Assembly (NCBI GenBank): GCA_003427395.1
Contig: BFEA01000354.1
Location: forward strand, 239,534-271,169
Direction: 5' to 3'
From: Chara braunii
Taxonomy: Eukaryota; Streptophyta; Charophyceae; Charales; Characeae
DNA: 31,636 bases
Shown here: positions 29,436 to 31,636 of the stretch, piece after piece
Numbering within the stretch: position 1 is the first letter of the stretch
How the letters are laid out: each line of letters opens with the position of its first letter
Program-made: the position numbers and the translations under genes
The notes under the pieces: generated by a model
Told to the model about the DNA's origin: nothing
The model's input: the letters and a program-made list of their open reading frames with translations, nothing else
The model's database searches: none

Positions 29436-29994
29436 AATGAAAAGGACACCCATTCGAACTGTGGTCGAGTTACACGAACACAATAACGGTTGGGGAAAAG
29501 AGGGGACAAAAAATAAGACCACAAAAAGGAAAATGAAATGCTCCGCTGGGATAAAGCAGGGGGAGGGGAGGGGAGGGGAGGGGGGAGGAGGGCGCACAGG
29601 ACAACGAGGAAGAAATCCGTTCTAGTGCTCAAGATCTTTGGTGTTCCGACATGTATTCTTCACACTGTTGATTGCCGCTGACGATTTCGGTTTTTTTTTT
29701 TTTTTTTTTTTTGCATAGTTCTTTTCTGTTTCCTGAGAGAGGGAGAGGGAAAACTTTATTCCAGACCAAATGCCGACGGCAAAAGTACAATGTCAGGGAA
29801 GGGGAAAAGAGCAAGCAGAGGAAACAAGGCCTCCATCAACCCTCGCGCTGAGCCAGTTCCCTGTGCAACAAGTAAAACCAGCACGAGCAACTACTACTCG
29901 CCGTAGTACTCGGTGCAAAAACACATATATTCCGATTTCCTACCAAACTCTGGAGTTCCTCAGGTGTTAAAAAAGAAAAAAAGAGAGAGACAAA
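29436..29994. other. No gene seen
   Basis: G-rich GGGGA repeats (29561-29590), a T run (29691-29712) and purine-rich parts; no coding motif. Confidence 0.3.
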
Positions 29995-30537
29995 GGGGTG
30001 GACCCCACTGCTCGCCGGCTTGAAAAAATGGTTGGCCATAAAAAACAGTGGAACGAGTTTGGAAAGACTTTGGCGGGTTTCCGTGGGACCCCACCGCCAA
30101 AGTCTTTCCAAGGCACTGGAAACAGCAAAACATACCCAAAAAGGAAAAGTCGGAGGCTTCCCCCCCGAAAGGAAAGGTTGCGGTGCATGGCCTTCCTCTG
30201 TCGTTGGACCAGAACATGTCCGCATGCGGCTGTGCGTGGCAGTGTGGGATGTGTGGCGTCAAATAGGTGGCGGGGTAGTTCGTTCATCGTTCACCTGTCC
30301 CCCGGGCGTCGAAAACGACCCGTTGGCACATTGGAACCGTGCGACAGGACAGTGCATGTCCTCGGGGGCTTGCCCGGCCATAAAACGGTCCGCTGTGACG
30401 TCAGCTGGACCACACCCGCTCGGCCTGTCGATGGGGTCTGAAAAACCTTTCCAGTGTGGGTTCCCATGCAGGTTTCCAGATGAGTGCCACCGGCCTAGAT
30501 TTTTTTTCCCAGGCCGCCGAGCAGTGGGGTCCACCCC
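29995..30537. mobile_element. 543 bp element with 25 bp terminal inverted repeats
   Basis: The left end GGGGTGGACCCCACTGCTCG (29995-30019) and right end GAGCAGTGGGGTCCACCCC (to 30537) pair with one mismatch over 25 bp. The interior has an 18 bp perfect stem starting TTGGAAAGACTTTGGCGG (30059-30076 with 30094-30111). No target-site duplication was identified and no transposase is encoded. CAGTG at the tips recalls hAT elements, but the orientation of that motif is not conclusive. Confidence 0.55.
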
Positions 30538-31096
30538 AACGGCTAGGACCCCACTGCAGTGAGGATGGGAAAGACGTTTGGCCACGAAAAGAGGGCAAAT
30601 CATTTCGGAAGGTGGGAAAGTACTTTTTCCGGGACCCCATCGCAGAGTATGTTTTACAGCAAAGCAGTTTTCTTTTTTCTTAAGAGGAAAGGCACGTGGG
30701 TAGTGGCCGAAAGTGCTGGGGTGTCCAGGACACTGTGGCTGGACCTGAGGAACCGGCCTTGGCATGGATTGTGGGTGACACAGGGCAGACGATGCATGGG
30801 CGGACACTCTATATGGTCCGACCGACAATGGGACCTGACCTTGGAAAAGTTGACATTGGCACCCACGACCATCCTCCGCTTTCGGCACAATGTCACGGCG
30901 GAATTTCCTGCTGTCAGCCATTTCCGGACCACAGACGATGTGAAAACGTCGACACACCATCTTCCAGGGCACAAAATGTGGCAGTGGGTCCCAGAAAACA
31001 GTCTTTGGAAGACGTTTCGGCTTTTCCAGAATCTTTTCCGCCGGGTGTGGGCGGCAACCTTTTTCATTTCCTCATTCCTGTGGGGTCCCAGCCAAA
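30538..31096. other. No gene seen; recurring GGGACCCCA motif
   Basis: Degenerate copies of the GGACCCCACTG tip sequence occur at about 30547, 30638, 30982 and 31079, with similar TTTGGCCA-AAA and GGAAAG neighbourhoods. This suggests old repeats of the same element family. Open frames on both strands carry no motif. Confidence 0.35.
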
Positions 31097-31210
31097 GAAA
31101 GAAAGAAAAAAAAGAAAGAAAGAAAGACAAAAAAAAGAAAGAAAGAAAGAAAGAAAAGAAAGAAAGTAAACAAGAAAGAAAGAAAGAAAAAAGGAAAGAA
31201 AGAAAGGAAG
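31097..31210. repeat. (GAAA)n purine-rich simple repeat
   Basis: Imperfect AAAG tetranucleotide array of about 110 bp; it gives Lys/Glu frames on + and Phe/Leu/Ser frames on -. Confidence 0.95.
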
Positions 31211-31601
31211 AGGAAGCACTTCACTGGGCATCGATCAGGAATAAGGCACCAACAACTGTTTTTCAGGTTGCCACCGCACCGCAAGAAATTCCCTCCTGCT
31301 GCTCTCATTATTATTCAATGATTGATCGTTTTAATGTCACAAACTGTTAAAAATACGAGTTACTTATTAAAAAAAAAAAAAAAAAAAAACTAGTTACCAA
31401 AGACCAATATGATCACATACATACATCATGGTGACCTTCCCCTTTCTAATCAAGGAAAGCCGGCTAGGTGCGAAATTAAGGCAGAGCACACGACAAGGGC
31501 ATGGCAGGGCAAACGCAAAAAAAGCTATAGACACGTGTCGCCCAAGCAAATTTACAAACCTCGAATACTCATAATCCAACTACACTAGTCCACTATTAAA
31601 C
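31211..31601. other. No gene seen
   Basis: Contains an A run at 31369-31389. No target-site duplication found around it. Confidence 0.3.
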
Positions 31602-31636
31602 CTGTCTCTTATACACATCTAGATGTGTATAAGAGA
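31602..31636. other. Sequencing artefact: Nextera mate-pair junction adapter
   Basis: CTGTCTCTTATACACATCT (31602-31620) is the 19 bp Tn5 mosaic end. It is followed directly by AGATGTGTATAAGAGA, the start of its reverse complement. This is the circularisation junction adapter of Nextera mate-pair libraries, cut off after 35 of 38 bases at the contig end. It is not genomic. Confidence 0.97.

Noticed and set aside
30559-31350. 263-codon frame on the + strand
   Set aside because: Crosses the GAAA simple repeat and degenerate repeat tips; no domain, no conserved composition.
31369-31389. A run as a retroposon tail
   Set aside because: No matching direct repeat or repeat body found beside it.

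Overview
The window looks like eukaryotic nuclear DNA dominated by mobile elements. It has long stretches with no coherent reading frame, many microsatellites, A-rich tails and inverted repeats, plus scattered organelle-type DNA. My best guess is a streptophyte green alga of the Chara type. That guess rests on the retroelement protein architecture (Gly/Arg-rich region, CCHC knuckle, coiled coil, then a GIY-YIG nuclease and a Penelope-type reverse transcriptase) and on mitochondrial-type group II intron remnants. It is from memory of the families and is not proven here. No clearly intact host gene was found.

Region 1 (1-10.4 kb) is a nest of retroelements. A decayed Penelope-like element on the + strand (PLE-A) survives as four pieces: about 2-533, 5989-6276, 7108-7715 and 9281-10400. 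It is split by three insertions: a near complete Penelope-like element on the - strand (PLE-B, 534-5988) with two pseudo-LTRs; an inverted-repeat element with two internal minisatellites (6277-7107); and a polyadenylated insertion carrying an Asn/Asp-rich open frame (about 7707-9280). PLE-B has the order ORF1, GIY-YIG endonuclease, CxC linker, reverse transcriptase. This is the permuted N-terminal-endonuclease layout described for the Naiad/Chlamys group, not the canonical RT-endonuclease order. PLE-A carries four in-frame-sized tandem copies of its C-terminal segment.

Region 2 (10.4-18.3 kb) is non-coding sequence with a short A-tailed, SINE-like repeat (copies at 9133, 11667 and 12951; two have clear target-site duplications). 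It also holds fragments of organelle DNA: the YADD part of a group II intron reverse transcriptase (12662-12877), an initiator-type tRNA-Met (17453-17525, - strand) and the N-terminal part of a group II reverse transcriptase (17903-18199).

Region 3 (18.2-31.6 kb) holds GA/CT microsatellites, a pyrimidine-rich tract, an inverted-repeat family near 20 kb, AT-richer sequence with no recognisable genes, one exon-like orphan frame (21866-22318, - strand), and several small inverted-repeat transposons. One of these has TTAA flanks and an apparent empty site nearby.

The last 35 bases match the Nextera mate-pair junction adapter (Tn5 mosaic ends), so the right edge is an assembly artefact and not genome. 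Identifications rest on reading translated frames and repeats by eye; no alignment or database search was run.
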